Assembly: GCF_023973165.1 (NCBI RefSeq)
Contig: NZ_CP099547.1
Coordinates: 1,736,001 to 1,800,000, forward strand
DNA length: 64,000 nucleotides
DNA from: Arcanobacterium pinnipediorum
Lineage (GTDB): Bacteria; Actinomycetota; Actinomycetes; Actinomycetales; Actinomycetaceae
Direction: 5' to 3'
In this document: in pieces, positions 37,474 through 50,110 of the stretch
Position numbering within the stretch: the stretch's first letter is position 1
How the letters are laid out: the number at the start of each line of letters is the position of its first letter
Program-made: the position numbers and the translations under genes
Notes under the pieces: generated by a model
Databases searched by the model: none
Told to the model about the DNA's origin: nothing
What the model saw: the letters and a program-made list of their open reading frames with translations, nothing else

Positions 37474-39360
37474 ATGAACCAGAAAAATTCGGTAGACGCC
37501 GTGCCAAAGGCGCCCAAGCTTGTTCTTTTGTCCCTCCAACATCTTCTTGCGTTCTATGCTGGCGCAGTCATTGTTCCACTGCTGATCGCCTCGTCACTAC
37601 ACTTAGATTCTGCGACGACGATCCATCTCATTAACGCTGACCTGTTCACCTGCGGTTTAGCTACGTTGATTCAAAGCGTAGGTGTGACGAATAAAGTCGG
37701 TGTTCGCTTGCCGATCATTCAAGGCGTCACAACAACTGCGGTTGCCCCGATTATCGCCATCGGCTTGGCGGCCACGGACGGCGCAGGCGGTGAGGCATCA
37801 CTACCCGTCATTTACGGTTCGATTATCGTTGCTGGCTTGTTTACATTCTTTGCCGCACCGTTCTTTGCCAAGCTTCTTCGTTTCTTCCCCCATCACGTCA
37901 CCGGTACGGTTTTATTAGTGATGGGAACCTCTTTGTTAGCGGTTTCAGCTAACGACTTCGTCAACTACGCTGACGGCGTTCCAGCGGTTCGCGATCTAGC
38001 CTATGGCTTTGGCACGCTGCTCGCCATCGTTTTAGTCCAGCGATTCTTCCGCGGATTTTTGGGAACAATTTCGGTATTGATTGGATTGATCGGCGGCACC
38101 ACAATCGCTCTTGTTATGGACCATATTCAACCAGAAAAGCTCGAAGCAATCACGAACTCTCCAGCACTAGGTGTCACGACGCCGTTCTATTTCGGATGGC
38201 CAGTATTTTCGTTCACCGCTATTATTTCGATGATTATCGTCATGTTGATTACGATGGTGGAAACTACCGGTGACGTTTTTGCTACCGGTGAGATTGTTGG
38301 TAAGCGCATTACTTCTGCCGACGTGGCTGCCGCGATTCGTGCTGACGGTGCATCAACAACCTTAGGTGGTATTCTCAATTCCTTCCCATACACCATGTTT
38401 GCTCAAAACGTCGGGTTGGTGCGACTAACTGGTATCAAATCGCGATGGGTTGCTGCCGGCGCTGGCGTGTTGATGATCATCGTTGGCTTACTGCCAAAGG
38501 TGGGAGCGCTCGTTGCCTCAATCCCTTCTCCGGTGCTCGGAGGCGCTTCGCTGGCGTTGTTCGCTAACGTGGCGTGGGTTGGTTTGCAAACGATTGCGAA
38601 ATCCGATCTGGGTGACTTCCGTATCGCAGCGATCGTGACGACGTCGTTGGGCTTGGCGATGCTCGTAACTTTCCGTCCCGAAGTTGCTCAAGTATTCCCA
38701 CAGTGGGCACAGGTCTTTTTCTCTTCCGGAATGTCAATCGGTTCAATTACCGCTATCTTGCTAAATCTGGTGTTCTTCCACATGCCATTTTCAGCGAAGC
38801 GTTCTGAACAACATATCGCCTCCGGTGTCAGCCTTGTGGACGTCAACGCAATGGATCAGCAATCCTTTGTATCAACATTGCGTCCGCTCTTTAATTCAGA
38901 AATCTGGCCACTTGAGAACGCCTGGCAGACTCGTCCGTTCGACTCCGTGACCCAACTTCGTGATGCGCTACTTGTAGGGGTGGTTCAAGCTGATGCAGCG
39001 CAACGTATGTCACTAGTATCTTCCTATCCAGATATGTATGAGATCGTAACCGCACCCGACAACGATGAAAACACTCAGGTCATTGGTTCGTTTGCCTTGG
39101 GCACTGCGAGCCAAGCGCAGCTAACAGAACTCAAGGAACTGTGTGATAGCTATCGGGCGAAGTTCGGTATTCCGTATGTGGCATTTTTGACTACGGATGC
39201 ATCTATGGAAGGAATCTTAGATGATGCCCGCCGCAGATTAGCTCACGCTCCCGAAGTTGAACATATTGTTGCGGTGACACAAGTGGTTGATATTGCAGAC
39301 GACCGCCTCGGTATTCTGATCCGTGGCGCCAATCAGCGAGCTCACGAATATCAAGGCTAA
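37474..39360 (+). CDS. NCS2 purine permease fused to an OHCU-decarboxylase-like domain
   Basis: 628 residues. Residues 1-450 are an NCS2 xanthine/urate-type permease (LLSLQHLLAFYAGAVIVPLL; FPYTMFAQNVGLVRLTGIKS). From about residue 455 a cytosolic domain resembles OHCU decarboxylase: FVSTLRPLFNSEIWPLENAW, RPFDSVTQLRDAL, SYRAKFGIPYV. In that family this enzyme acts after uricase in urate breakdown. The catalytic His of the HPDL motif is replaced by Tyr518 (SYPDM) and the SxxEQ glutamate motif is lost. It therefore probably does not decarboxylate and may be a regulatory or binding module. A strong terminator follows. Confidence 0.9.
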   Translation: MNQKNSVDAVPKAPKLVLLSLQHLLAFYAGAVIVPLLIASSLHLDSATTIHLINADLFTCGLATLIQSVGVTNKVGVRLPIIQGVTTTAVAPIIAIGLAATDGAGGEASLPVIYGSIIVAGLFTFFAAPFFAKLLRFFPHHVTGTVLLVMGTSLLAVSANDFVNYADGVPAVRDLAYGFGTLLAIVLVQRFFRGFLGTISVLIGLIGGTTIALVMDHIQPEKLEAITNSPALGVTTPFYFGWPVFSFTAIISMIIVMLITMVETTGDVFATGEIVGKRITSADVAAAIRADGASTTLGGILNSFPYTMFAQNVGLVRLTGIKSRWVAAGAGVLMIIVGLLPKVGALVASIPSPVLGGASLALFANVAWVGLQTIAKSDLGDFRIAAIVTTSLGLAMLVTFRPEVAQVFPQWAQVFFSSGMSIGSITAILLNLVFFHMPFSAKRSEQHIASGVSLVDVNAMDQQSFVSTLRPLFNSEIWPLENAWQTRPFDSVTQLRDALLVGVVQADAAQRMSLVSSYPDMYEIVTAPDNDENTQVIGSFALGTASQAQLTELKELCDSYRAKFGIPYVAFLTTDASMEGILDDARRRLAHAPEVEHIVAVTQVVDIADDRLGILIRGANQRAHEYQG

Positions 39361-39380
39361 TCGTTAAGATAGATTCTCAC

Positions 39381-39411
39381 GTGGGAGGACTCCGGATCGG
39401 AGTCCTCCCAC
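39381..39411 (+). terminator. terminator of the NCS2 fusion gene
   Basis: Perfect 14-bp arms GTGGGAGGACTCCG and CGGAGTCCTCCCAC with a GAT loop, followed by TCATTTGT, 20 bp after the stop codon. Confidence 0.85.
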
Positions 39412-39618
39412 TCATTTGTACGATAATGTTTTCCGCCAAGTATGCCAGATTCCGATACTGCACAACAGTGAGCATAATTAATCAAGGATCACGCGAAGTA
39501 ACGAGTTGACCGGCGGTAGTTATAAGTCTAATAGCTAGCTATCAATAATTTTGTGGGTGTGTGTTTGTGGTTGGGAGGGGTGCGGGTGTTTACTGGTTTA
39601 TTCTATATACACGAAAAT
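39412..39618. other. gap between the NCS2 gene and the rRNA terminator
   Basis: No gene seen. The stretch 39553-39590 is GT-rich on the plus strand and resembles the AC-rich leader and spacer sequence of the rRNA operon. Confidence 0.4.
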
Positions 39619-39669
39619 GGTAGGAGACACAACCACAATAGTTTAACCTACTGGGTGGTGTCTCCTACC
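39619..39669 (-). terminator. rRNA operon terminator
   Basis: Arms GGTAGGAGACACAACC and GGGTGGTGTCTCCTACC flank a 19-bp loop. Read on the minus strand, the stem is followed by ATTTTCGTG. It starts 15 bp after the 5S 3' end. Confidence 0.8.
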
Positions 39670-39683
39670 TTGTCAATAATGTG

Positions 39684-39804
39684 TTGACGGCGGTGTCCTA
39701 CTCTCCCACACTCCCTCGAGTGCAGTACCATCGGCGCTGGTAGGCTTAGCTATCCGGGTTCGGAATGGAGCCGGGCGTTTCCCTACCGCTATGACCACCG
39801 TCAA
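39684..39804 (-). rRNA. rrf: 5S ribosomal RNA
   Basis: Minus strand, about 120 nt. It begins TTGACGGTGGTCATAGCGGT, contains GGGAAACGCCCGGCTCCATT and CCGAACCCGGATAGCTAAG, and ends GGACACCGCCGTCAA. The two ends pair, as in 5S helix I. Last gene of the 16S-23S-5S operon. Confidence 0.95.
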
Positions 39805-39892
39805 AAATCTTGGAGTTTAATACCACCACCACTGTATTTTAGTGTGGGGGTTGGGAATCGTATAGTGAACGCGAAACATGTTAATATCGTGT

Positions 39893-44759
<4,867 letters not shown>

Positions 44760-45098
44760 AAAACCAAACACCCCACAAAAGAGGCATCCAATCAATACAC
44801 GTCCGAAAAGCCCAAACAGGCTCAACAAAACAGACAAACCAAAAACTAGCTCATCCAAAAAAATCAAAAACAAACCACAAAAGCTCGCCCTTGAAAAAAC
44901 ATAAGAGCAAACACACCAACCACAAAGGCCAGCACGCAAACCCTTACAAAACAATCATTATAAAAAGCTGACACACTATTGAGATATCAAACAACACACC
45001 CACACCCAACAACCACCCACAACAGGCAACCATCAAGAAGGATAACCGCGAAAAACACCAGCCCAGAAAACCAAACCAGTCATTCGCAACGAATAAAA
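44760..45098 (-). other. rRNA operon leader with boxA-like element
   Basis: Transcribed leader of about 330 nt between the promoter and 16S. On the minus strand GTTTGATATCTCAATAGTGTG (44972-44992) matches the form of actinobacterial rrn boxA/nut elements. The rest is GT-rich on the minus strand with no gene. Confidence 0.55.
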
Positions 45099-45128
45099 AC
45101 TATACCCACCCACCCACACAACCGTCAA
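45099..45128 (-). promoter_or_regulatory. rRNA operon promoter
   Basis: On the minus strand, TTGACG (45123-45128) and TATAGT (45099-45104) are separated by 18 bp, a strong sigma-70-type promoter pointing at the 16S gene. No other promoter this close to consensus was noticed in the leader. Confidence 0.6.
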
Positions 45129-45236
45129 ACCAAAACAACGTAACCCCCACCACACATTTTCTCGGCTACGAAAACTCAGGCTCCCTCGTCGTTAACAATG
45201 AAAATTCGCCCTAAACTGTTTGCCGGCAGGCACAAT

Positions 45237-45567
45237 CTAATCTTGCACATCAGCCCCAGCCTCCACACTTACCGCCACGATAGCCGCTAACGCACTCTTA
45301 TGCGCCTTATGCACCTTCCTAACTACGCTAGTGTTAAGTCCTTCGCGGCTCGCCCATCCACGCAACTGGTAAAGCGGGATCTCCGCTGACTAGTTCTCGC
45401 TACATCGGTTACCCGCTTGCACATTCATTATCTGCCCTTGTGCATTGCGAGGCTGCTTTCCCTACGTCACCATAACCGTCTGCAATGACGTGACATGCAC
45501 ACCAGCGGTCAATCTGCTCAATGTCGTGCGCATAAACCTCACCAATGCGGGCAATGGAGTTACTCAT
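45237..45567 (-). pseudogene. broken partner gene downstream of the DUF4375 gene
   Basis: The start ATG overlaps the DUF4375 stop (ATGA), a sign of translational coupling. The frame runs 52 codons (MSNSIARIGEVYAHDIEQID ... ADNECASG) to a TAA at 45409. A different frame then continues with coding-like sequence, SAEIPLYQLRGWASREGLN then TSVVRKVHKAHKSALAA, to a stop at 45237, with an in-frame TAG just before it. This looks like a protein of about 105-110 residues broken by a frameshift and a nonsense change. No family is recognised. Confidence 0.55.
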
Positions 45568-46109
45568 AGAACAATCTCCCCATCAAAAACAAACTTTTCC
45601 GCATGTTTCGCTACCCAGTCGCGCGCCTTTTGATTGCGTTTTAACTCAATATCTTCATCTGCGAATAATTCATCAAAAATATCGAGACTACCCGCAGTAT
45701 CAGCTTCAATTAACTGGGCAAGGTAGGTGCGGCGTGCAGCCCAGTCGTTGGCTGGAATTCCACCCCACCACAGAAGAATTTCATCGAGTATAGCTACCGT
45801 GTCATCATCGCCAATAATCTGAAACCCCGCGTAAGCATCTGACCATACTTGACCAGTGGGATTATCGAAGAATTGATAAAACCCGCCATTAAATACTTCC
45901 GACTCTAACCAATTCATCGCATAAAGCAGTCGTTGTTCTGCAGTGAAGTGACTCAGCGACTCCTCATATTGAGCATAGTTACCCCATAAATTACCCTTCC
46001 AATGGAGTGGCTCAATCACCGTCCATAAATCATCTTCTAACGCACTTCGCTGTACGCTTTGAACTGTAAGTGCAATATGCTTACTTGCGTGCGATAAGGA
46101 TTTAGGCAT
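45564..46109 (-). CDS. DUF4375 domain-containing protein
   Basis: 181 residues. The central segment YAMNWLESEVFNGGFYQFFDN with a short acidic C-terminal half matches DUF4375 (DMP19-like), a family of unknown function scattered in bacterial genomes and often in variable regions. GAGGGACAA precedes the ATG. It overlaps a broken downstream reading frame by four bases. It lies between the rRNA operon and an integrated element, a variable chromosomal position. Confidence 0.82.
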   Translation of the reverse strand: MPKSLSHASKHIALTVQSVQRSALEDDLWTVIEPLHWKGNLWGNYAQYEESLSHFTAEQRLLYAMNWLESEVFNGGFYQFFDNPTGQVWSDAYAGFQIIGDDDTVAILDEILLWWGGIPANDWAARRTYLAQLIEADTAGSLDIFDELFADEDIELKRNQKARDWVAKHAEKFVFDGEIVL

Positions 46110-46345
46110 TTGTCCCTCATATCTACTCTGTCAAGAACTGCATAGCTTCATATTCCAGAACTTTTATGCCGGCAAGAATCTGGGACTAACAACGTCTTTG
46201 CTATTGCCAAGTGTAGTACATGAGTAACTGAGACAAAATAAGTGTTCGAAGTGAACATCAACAGCGTTTAACCAGCACAGTTAAATTTGCTAGGTATTAA
46301 CTGAGTATTGGTTTTTGTGGTTGGCGGATCGGTTTGCCTGTTGCA
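46110..46345. other. gap upstream of the DUF4375 gene
   Basis: No gene recognised. The sequence next to 46110 is expected to carry the DUF4375 promoter. Confidence 0.35.
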
Positions 46346-46407
46346 AAACCGGGGTATACGGGGTGATGTCCTCATATACGGGCCTATCGCCCCATATACC
46401 CCGGTTT
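46346..46407. repeat. 62-bp imperfect palindrome
   Basis: The left arm begins AAACCGGGGTATACGGGG and the right arm ends CCCCATATACCCCGGTTT. The arms reach about 25 bp with a few mismatches around a 12-bp centre. No T-run follows on either strand. It lies in the gap between attL and the DUF4375 gene; role unknown. Confidence 0.7.
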
Positions 46408-46520
46408 CGGAACAAATTAAGGTCTTATCCGAGGCGGAAGCAGGTTAGATAGTAGTTGAGCTGGGATTTTGGGCGGATTGATTGATGGTCGAATACCTGC
46501 GCCATTTAGTGGATATGCGA

Positions 46521-46543
46521 AAGCCCCCGCTTTGGCAGGGGCT
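46521..46543 (-). terminator. original terminator of tRNA-Thr(CGU), displaced by integration
   Basis: AAGCCCC and GGGGCTT arms form a short GC-rich stem; on the minus strand it is followed by TTTCGC. It lies just outside the left att repeat, in the position expected for the tRNA terminator before insertion of the element. Confidence 0.6.
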
Positions 46544-46551
46544 TCGGCTGA

Positions 46552-46577
46552 GAGCCGCCTGTGGGAATCGAACCCAC
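46552..46577. repeat. attL, 26-bp copy of the tRNA-Thr 3' end
   Basis: Identical over 26 bp to 54200-54225, the 3' part of the intact tRNA-Thr(CGU) gene (GAGCCGCCTGTGGGAATC and onward). It covers the acceptor and T-arm. The next base differs (A here, G in the tRNA), which marks the crossover limit. Confidence 0.85.
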
Positions 46578-46670
46578 AGGGGTCATTTTTATGCCCTGTT
46601 GAGTTAGTGCCGTTTTCCCGTGTTTTCATTGATAGGGCAGTGTTTAACCCTTTTCACTATGTGCGCTTAA

Positions 46671-46724
46671 ATATGCTGTAGTATGCTTGTAAATGTGTTC
46701 CTTGGTATGCATAGAGTATGCAAA
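46671..46724. repeat. left arm-type GTATGC repeats
   Basis: ATATGCTGTAGTATGC (46671-46685 region) and GGTATGCATAGAGTATGC (46705-46721). The 23-bp block at 46702-46724 matches 21 of 23 bases at 54118-54140 by the right end. Paired hexamers near both ends are typical of tyrosine-integrase arm or Xis sites; here they lie 18 bp upstream of the integrase start. Confidence 0.6.
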
Positions 46725-46741
46725 ATTATTAGGGGGAAACG

Positions 46742-48022
46742 TTGGCACGGAGCGACTTTGGGAAGATTCAACGGCAACGATCTGGCAAATATCAAGCCAA
46801 ATATTTACACCCACACGCTAAATACACCGATGAGGGAAAGCCTAACTACATAACAGCCCCCACCACATTCACCACTAAAACCGCGGCGCGCTCATGGCTC
46901 GCACAGGTAAAAGCAGATATAGACCGTGGCGTGTGGAAGTCACCCGAACAGTTAGACCGCGAGCGCATAGAAGCCGAACAGCAGGCGAAGAAAAACGCAT
47001 ACACGTTTGGGGAGTTCGCGCAACGGTGGATAGATAGTAGAGAGTTACGACCGACGACGAAACATAAATATGAATCGTTACTTAATCTGCATATCCTGCC
47101 GGCGTTTAAGCACATGCCGATACGGTCTATTACTCGTGCCGATGTGCGGGCATGGTTGGAGGTAGTGGCACCGGGCAGGCCACGCACGCGCAAAGGCGCG
47201 GCAGACTTATTGGGCACTATCTTTCGTAGTGCCGTGCTATTTGAAGTGGTCGCTGTGTCGCCTTATGTTGCTGGAATGTTCCAAGAAGTTCGCCCACCGA
47301 AACCGCCTAAAGGCATGAAAGTACAGACGCGGCCACGGCAAGCATTAACACTCAAACAGTTAGACGATTTAGCCAACACGGTTGCCCCATACTTATCGTT
47401 ACTAGTGCGATTGTCTGGACTAGTAGGGTTGCGATCTGGTGAGGCGCGCGCATTACGGGCAAGCGACGTAGAAGTATTGACTACCGACCGTAAAGGCAAA
47501 CCAACCAGCATGGCTATTCATGTACGCCGCAACGTTACCGGAGAGGGTAACGCGCTACATTTTGGCGAACCGAAAACCGCCGCAGGCGTGCGGAGTTTCA
47601 TTGTGCCCCCTGTGCTGATACCTGAACTATGGGAGCTAATACAAACACGAAAGACTGACGGCCTGTTATTCCATTCCGTAGGCAAACCCACCACGGTCAT
47701 ACCTGACACCACATATAGACATTGCGTGGAGCGTGCCGCGGAAAGCCTCGGACTAGGAAAAGTCCACCCCCACGATCTACGCCGCACAGCAATCACAGCT
47801 ATGAGCGAGCAACAAATACCGCCACATATTTCCCAAACCATTTCCGGCCACACTGATGAAGCAATGCAGGAACGCTACAGACTAGCCAACCTTGACGGGT
47901 TGAACGCCGCAGCGCTCGCGATAAGTAAAGCCTATGAGGAACGGGACAAGGTGGCCTCACTGGACGCTAAACGCAGAGAACACGAAAACCAGAACAACAC
48001 CACTAGCCAGCAGGCTAAATGA
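46742..48022 (+). CDS. int: tyrosine-type site-specific integrase
   Basis: 426 residues. The N-terminal arm-binding domain (GKYQAKYLHPHAKYTDEGKP), SAM-like core-binding domain (TFGEFAQRWIDSRELRPTT) and catalytic domain are present. Catalytic residues are visible: Arg231 in GLRSGEARAL, Lys278, His344 and Arg347 in HPHDLRRTA, His370 in SGHTDEAMQ and Tyr379. The start is TTG with AGGGGG 7 bp upstream. It is adjacent to attL, as usual for tRNA-integrating elements, and is expected to catalyse recombination at the tRNA-Thr repeat. Confidence 0.95.
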   Translation: MARSDFGKIQRQRSGKYQAKYLHPHAKYTDEGKPNYITAPTTFTTKTAARSWLAQVKADIDRGVWKSPEQLDRERIEAEQQAKKNAYTFGEFAQRWIDSRELRPTTKHKYESLLNLHILPAFKHMPIRSITRADVRAWLEVVAPGRPRTRKGAADLLGTIFRSAVLFEVVAVSPYVAGMFQEVRPPKPPKGMKVQTRPRQALTLKQLDDLANTVAPYLSLLVRLSGLVGLRSGEARALRASDVEVLTTDRKGKPTSMAIHVRRNVTGEGNALHFGEPKTAAGVRSFIVPPVLIPELWELIQTRKTDGLLFHSVGKPTTVIPDTTYRHCVERAAESLGLGKVHPHDLRRTAITAMSEQQIPPHISQTISGHTDEAMQERYRLANLDGLNAAALAISKAYEERDKVASLDAKRREHENQNNTTSQQAK

Positions 48023-48037
48023 GAAAGGAACCCTATT

Positions 48038-48364
48038 ATGACGACGACAGAACCAACACAGCCAGTCGAGGAATTACGCGCGCTACTGCCTGATAACCTT
48101 GACGAATACAGTTATGACGTGAACACTCATTGCCCTGACGGCCATGCGTTCGCGAGTTTTGGGTACAAAAACTATGGCTTATTGTCGATAGGATACTGGG
48201 CTATCGCAACCAAAAACGGCGGACGACTAGAAGAGCCTGAGGTCTTGCTTGAAAGCGCTACGGGGTTCACAGCCAATGAGTTGTTAGAACTCGCTCGCAA
48301 CGCTACCAAAGCCGCTATGTTCCTCAAAGCCACAACAGCCAACACAGCAGGGGCACGCGCATGA
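48038..48364 (+). CDS. hypothetical protein, 108 residues, in the integrative element
   Basis: Starts 15 bp after the integrase stop, with AGAAAGGA upstream. It begins MTTTEPTQPVEELRALLPDN and contains FASFGYKNYGLLSIGYWAIA and a helical C-terminus (ANELLELARNATKAAMFLK). No family recognised. Overlaps the next gene by four bases (ATGA), so the two are translationally coupled and may act together. Confidence 0.75.
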   Translation: MTTTEPTQPVEELRALLPDNLDEYSYDVNTHCPDGHAFASFGYKNYGLLSIGYWAIATKNGGRLEEPEVLLESATGFTANELLELARNATKAAMFLKATTANTAGARA

Positions 48365-49302
48365 GCATTACAGAAAATTGCGTTACCCTATATTGCTCCA
48401 ATCCCTGCCATGGAAAGAAGAAGCTCAAGCCGCGCTATTACCTTGCCAACGCATTGTTCGACATTGAAGAAACACCCATAACCTACGAGCAGGTGGAATA
48501 TCTAAATGCTGATGGCGAATTAGCGATGCCATACGATGATGTCGTTAGAGAATATAAGGACGAACGCAACTTTACTTTGTTCAAAGGCGGGCTAGAGTGT
48601 GTGCTAGTCCCCTTTATCCCAGATAGCGCACAACCCCCTAGATGGAGATTAGAGCATATTAATACTGAACGTCTAAGCACGCTAAGCCCTCAGGCGCAAA
48701 AGTATGTTAAAACAGTTGTCACACCAACAAAAGGAATGCATAACGCGATAACACTAACTATCACCGCTAGGGGAGCTAAACCGGCAACTGAACAGACACA
48801 AGAACTTTTCACGTCTTTAGAATTCCTTAACAATTTCCTTAACAATTTCCCTGATTCCATTTTCAATGACCGTTTTAATTACCCAGAAGAAACCGAGATG
48901 TATGGTGAGAACTTGCCACATAACTACAATGATGATCTAAACGGCCTTACCTTTTCATTTTCACCTAACGAAAATAGTTACGGCCTTTTCCGGCGAATAC
49001 ACCTAATAAAACCAGCGAGCGACGTAAAGATATGCGGATTCAACTCACCTGTACTGTTTATGCGACAGAATGAAAATACCCCCCGAAACAACACGTATAT
49101 TTTTGGGCAGCTTGACAGCTCCCCCGAACTAACAGAAGTGTATGAACTCGATGTTACAAGCCGCCTTGTCACATTCCACTGCCCCTACCAGCACAACCAC
49201 CGACCACTACGAGTTGAGGATATTGTCCAAGCCGTCACCGTGGCGAGGGATGCGGGAATAACCGAGTTAGACATAGCCAGCCTTGAAAAATATTGCGTAT
49301 GA
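48361..49302 (+). CDS. hypothetical protein, 313 residues, in the integrative element
   Basis: Starts at an ATGA overlap with the 108-residue gene. The N-terminus has LYCSNPCHGKKKLKPRYYLA, and the centre a duplicated stretch FLNNFLNNFPD arising from a 15-bp direct repeat near 48828-48850. It carries several aromatic-rich strands, no signal peptide and no membrane segment. No family recognised. Position behind the integrase in the cargo slot, together with its partner, makes an accessory role such as defence or interference possible, but nothing in the sequence shows it. Confidence 0.75.
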   Translation: MSITENCVTLYCSNPCHGKKKLKPRYYLANALFDIEETPITYEQVEYLNADGELAMPYDDVVREYKDERNFTLFKGGLECVLVPFIPDSAQPPRWRLEHINTERLSTLSPQAQKYVKTVVTPTKGMHNAITLTITARGAKPATEQTQELFTSLEFLNNFLNNFPDSIFNDRFNYPEETEMYGENLPHNYNDDLNGLTFSFSPNENSYGLFRRIHLIKPASDVKICGFNSPVLFMRQNENTPRNNTYIFGQLDSSPELTEVYELDVTSRLVTFHCPYQHNHRPLRVEDIVQAVTVARDAGITELDIASLEKYCV

Positions 49303-49330
49303 AACTTAACCAGACTATATTTGTGCGTAG

Positions 49331-49455
49331 ATGGGCACATGTTCCCATTTAGCCTTATCACGCTATGTGATCGTTAGGTGCTTGACTACCAGCCGGTAGC
49401 GTTCAAGTTTTCTAGCAGGCCATTCCTATGGCCGTAATAGTCGTGCTTTCACGAC
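49331..49455 (+). promoter_or_regulatory. cluster of five inverted repeats upstream of the excisionase gene
   Basis: Five short palindromes lie in 125 bp: 49331-49348 (ATGGGCACATGTTCCCAT), 49357-49371 (ATCAC/GTGAT arms), 49386-49399 (CTACC/GGTAG), 49418-49433 (GGCCAT/ATGGCC) and 49440-49455 (GTCGTG/CACGAC). They fill the gap before the xis-rep module. They could be operators, a structured leader or part of an origin. Confidence 0.55.
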
Positions 49456-49472
49456 AGTTAGGAAACTTGACA

Positions 49473-49671
49473 ATGACTACGGTTATTGAACACCCAAACG
49501 TCTCATACACAACAATTAACGGTGCTGCGCACTATCTCAACGTGCACCCTGACACGATCCGGCGCATGATCTACGCTAACAAGCTCCCCCCACGTCAAAG
49601 TAGGCCGCGTTATCCGCATACCACTAGACGCACTCACCCCTGAGGCACTCAACGGCAAGGAGGTGAACTAA
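49473..49671 (+). CDS. xis: excisionase-like HTH protein with a frameshift at a C6 run
   Basis: MTTVIEHPNVSYTTINGAAH starts after AGGAAACTTGACA and continues YLNVHPDTIRRMIYANKL, a MerR/excisionase-type winged helix. The frame as read then goes to PPRQSRPRYP and ends early at 49643. Skipping one base in the C-run at 49586-49591 instead gives PHVKVGRVIRIPLDALTPEA and a stop at 49671. That stop overlaps the next ATG (TAATG), and GGAGGTGAAC sits in this reading. So the 65-residue shifted product is the ancestral form. The cause may be mutation, sequencing error or +1 ribosomal frameshifting. Confidence 0.75.
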
Positions 49672-49862
49672 TGAGCCTCACACTAGTACCAGACAACAAC
49701 ACCACCCGTGAAGTAGCGTCCGCGACCGCGAGCGCGCAAGGCGTGCTGATTGAAGCGCGTAACCGGCGTATAGGTTTAACGTGGGAAGAGACACGCGCCA
49801 CACACACTATGTTGGCTGATCTGCTGAACACTTACCCGGCGTTGGGTGGTGATGTGGCATGA
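49671..49862 (+). CDS. small hypothetical protein, 63 residues
   Basis: Starts at MSLTLVPDNNTTREVASATA, coupled to the xis stop by a one-base overlap and using GGAGGTGAAC inside xis. It is predicted to be helical (ARNRRIGLTWEETRATHTML). No family recognised. Followed by another overlapping small gene (ATGA). Confidence 0.65.
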   Translation: MSLTLVPDNNTTREVASATASAQGVLIEARNRRIGLTWEETRATHTMLADLLNTYPALGGDVA

Positions 49863-50110
49863 AAAAAGACCATCTAGGGGGTGCTAAACGGTCTGCCCAT
49901 ATTCTACCTCATGCGCTCGCGAATAATGCACCTATAGACCCGACATGTACGCCTCATGGGTTGGTTGCGATCACGTCGAACCAGTACGCGCCGATAAGGG
50001 TGCGGGTTAATGGTGTCGTCGTCGATCTTGACCCGGCCACCGGGCGCAGCCTTGGACACGCACTACTTGACGCGGTAGCCACCTGGTACGGGTGGGAGGT
50101 GCAGGCATGA
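49859..50110 (+). CDS. small hypothetical protein, 83 residues
   Basis: Starts MKKDHLGGAKRSAHILPHAL at a four-base overlap with the previous gene and ends at a four-base overlap with the RepA-like ATPase. It contains VRVNGVVVDLDPATGRSLGH. No family recognised. The unbroken chain of start-stop overlaps supports it as a real gene of the replication/excision module. Confidence 0.65.
   Translation: MKKDHLGGAKRSAHILPHALANNAPIDPTCTPHGLVAITSNQYAPIRVRVNGVVVDLDPATGRSLGHALLDAVATWYGWEVQA

Noticed and set aside
46417..46629. Minus-strand frame of 70 codons across the left att repeat
   Set aside because: It spans the displaced tRNA fragment and its terminator; no ribosome site and no natural protein features.
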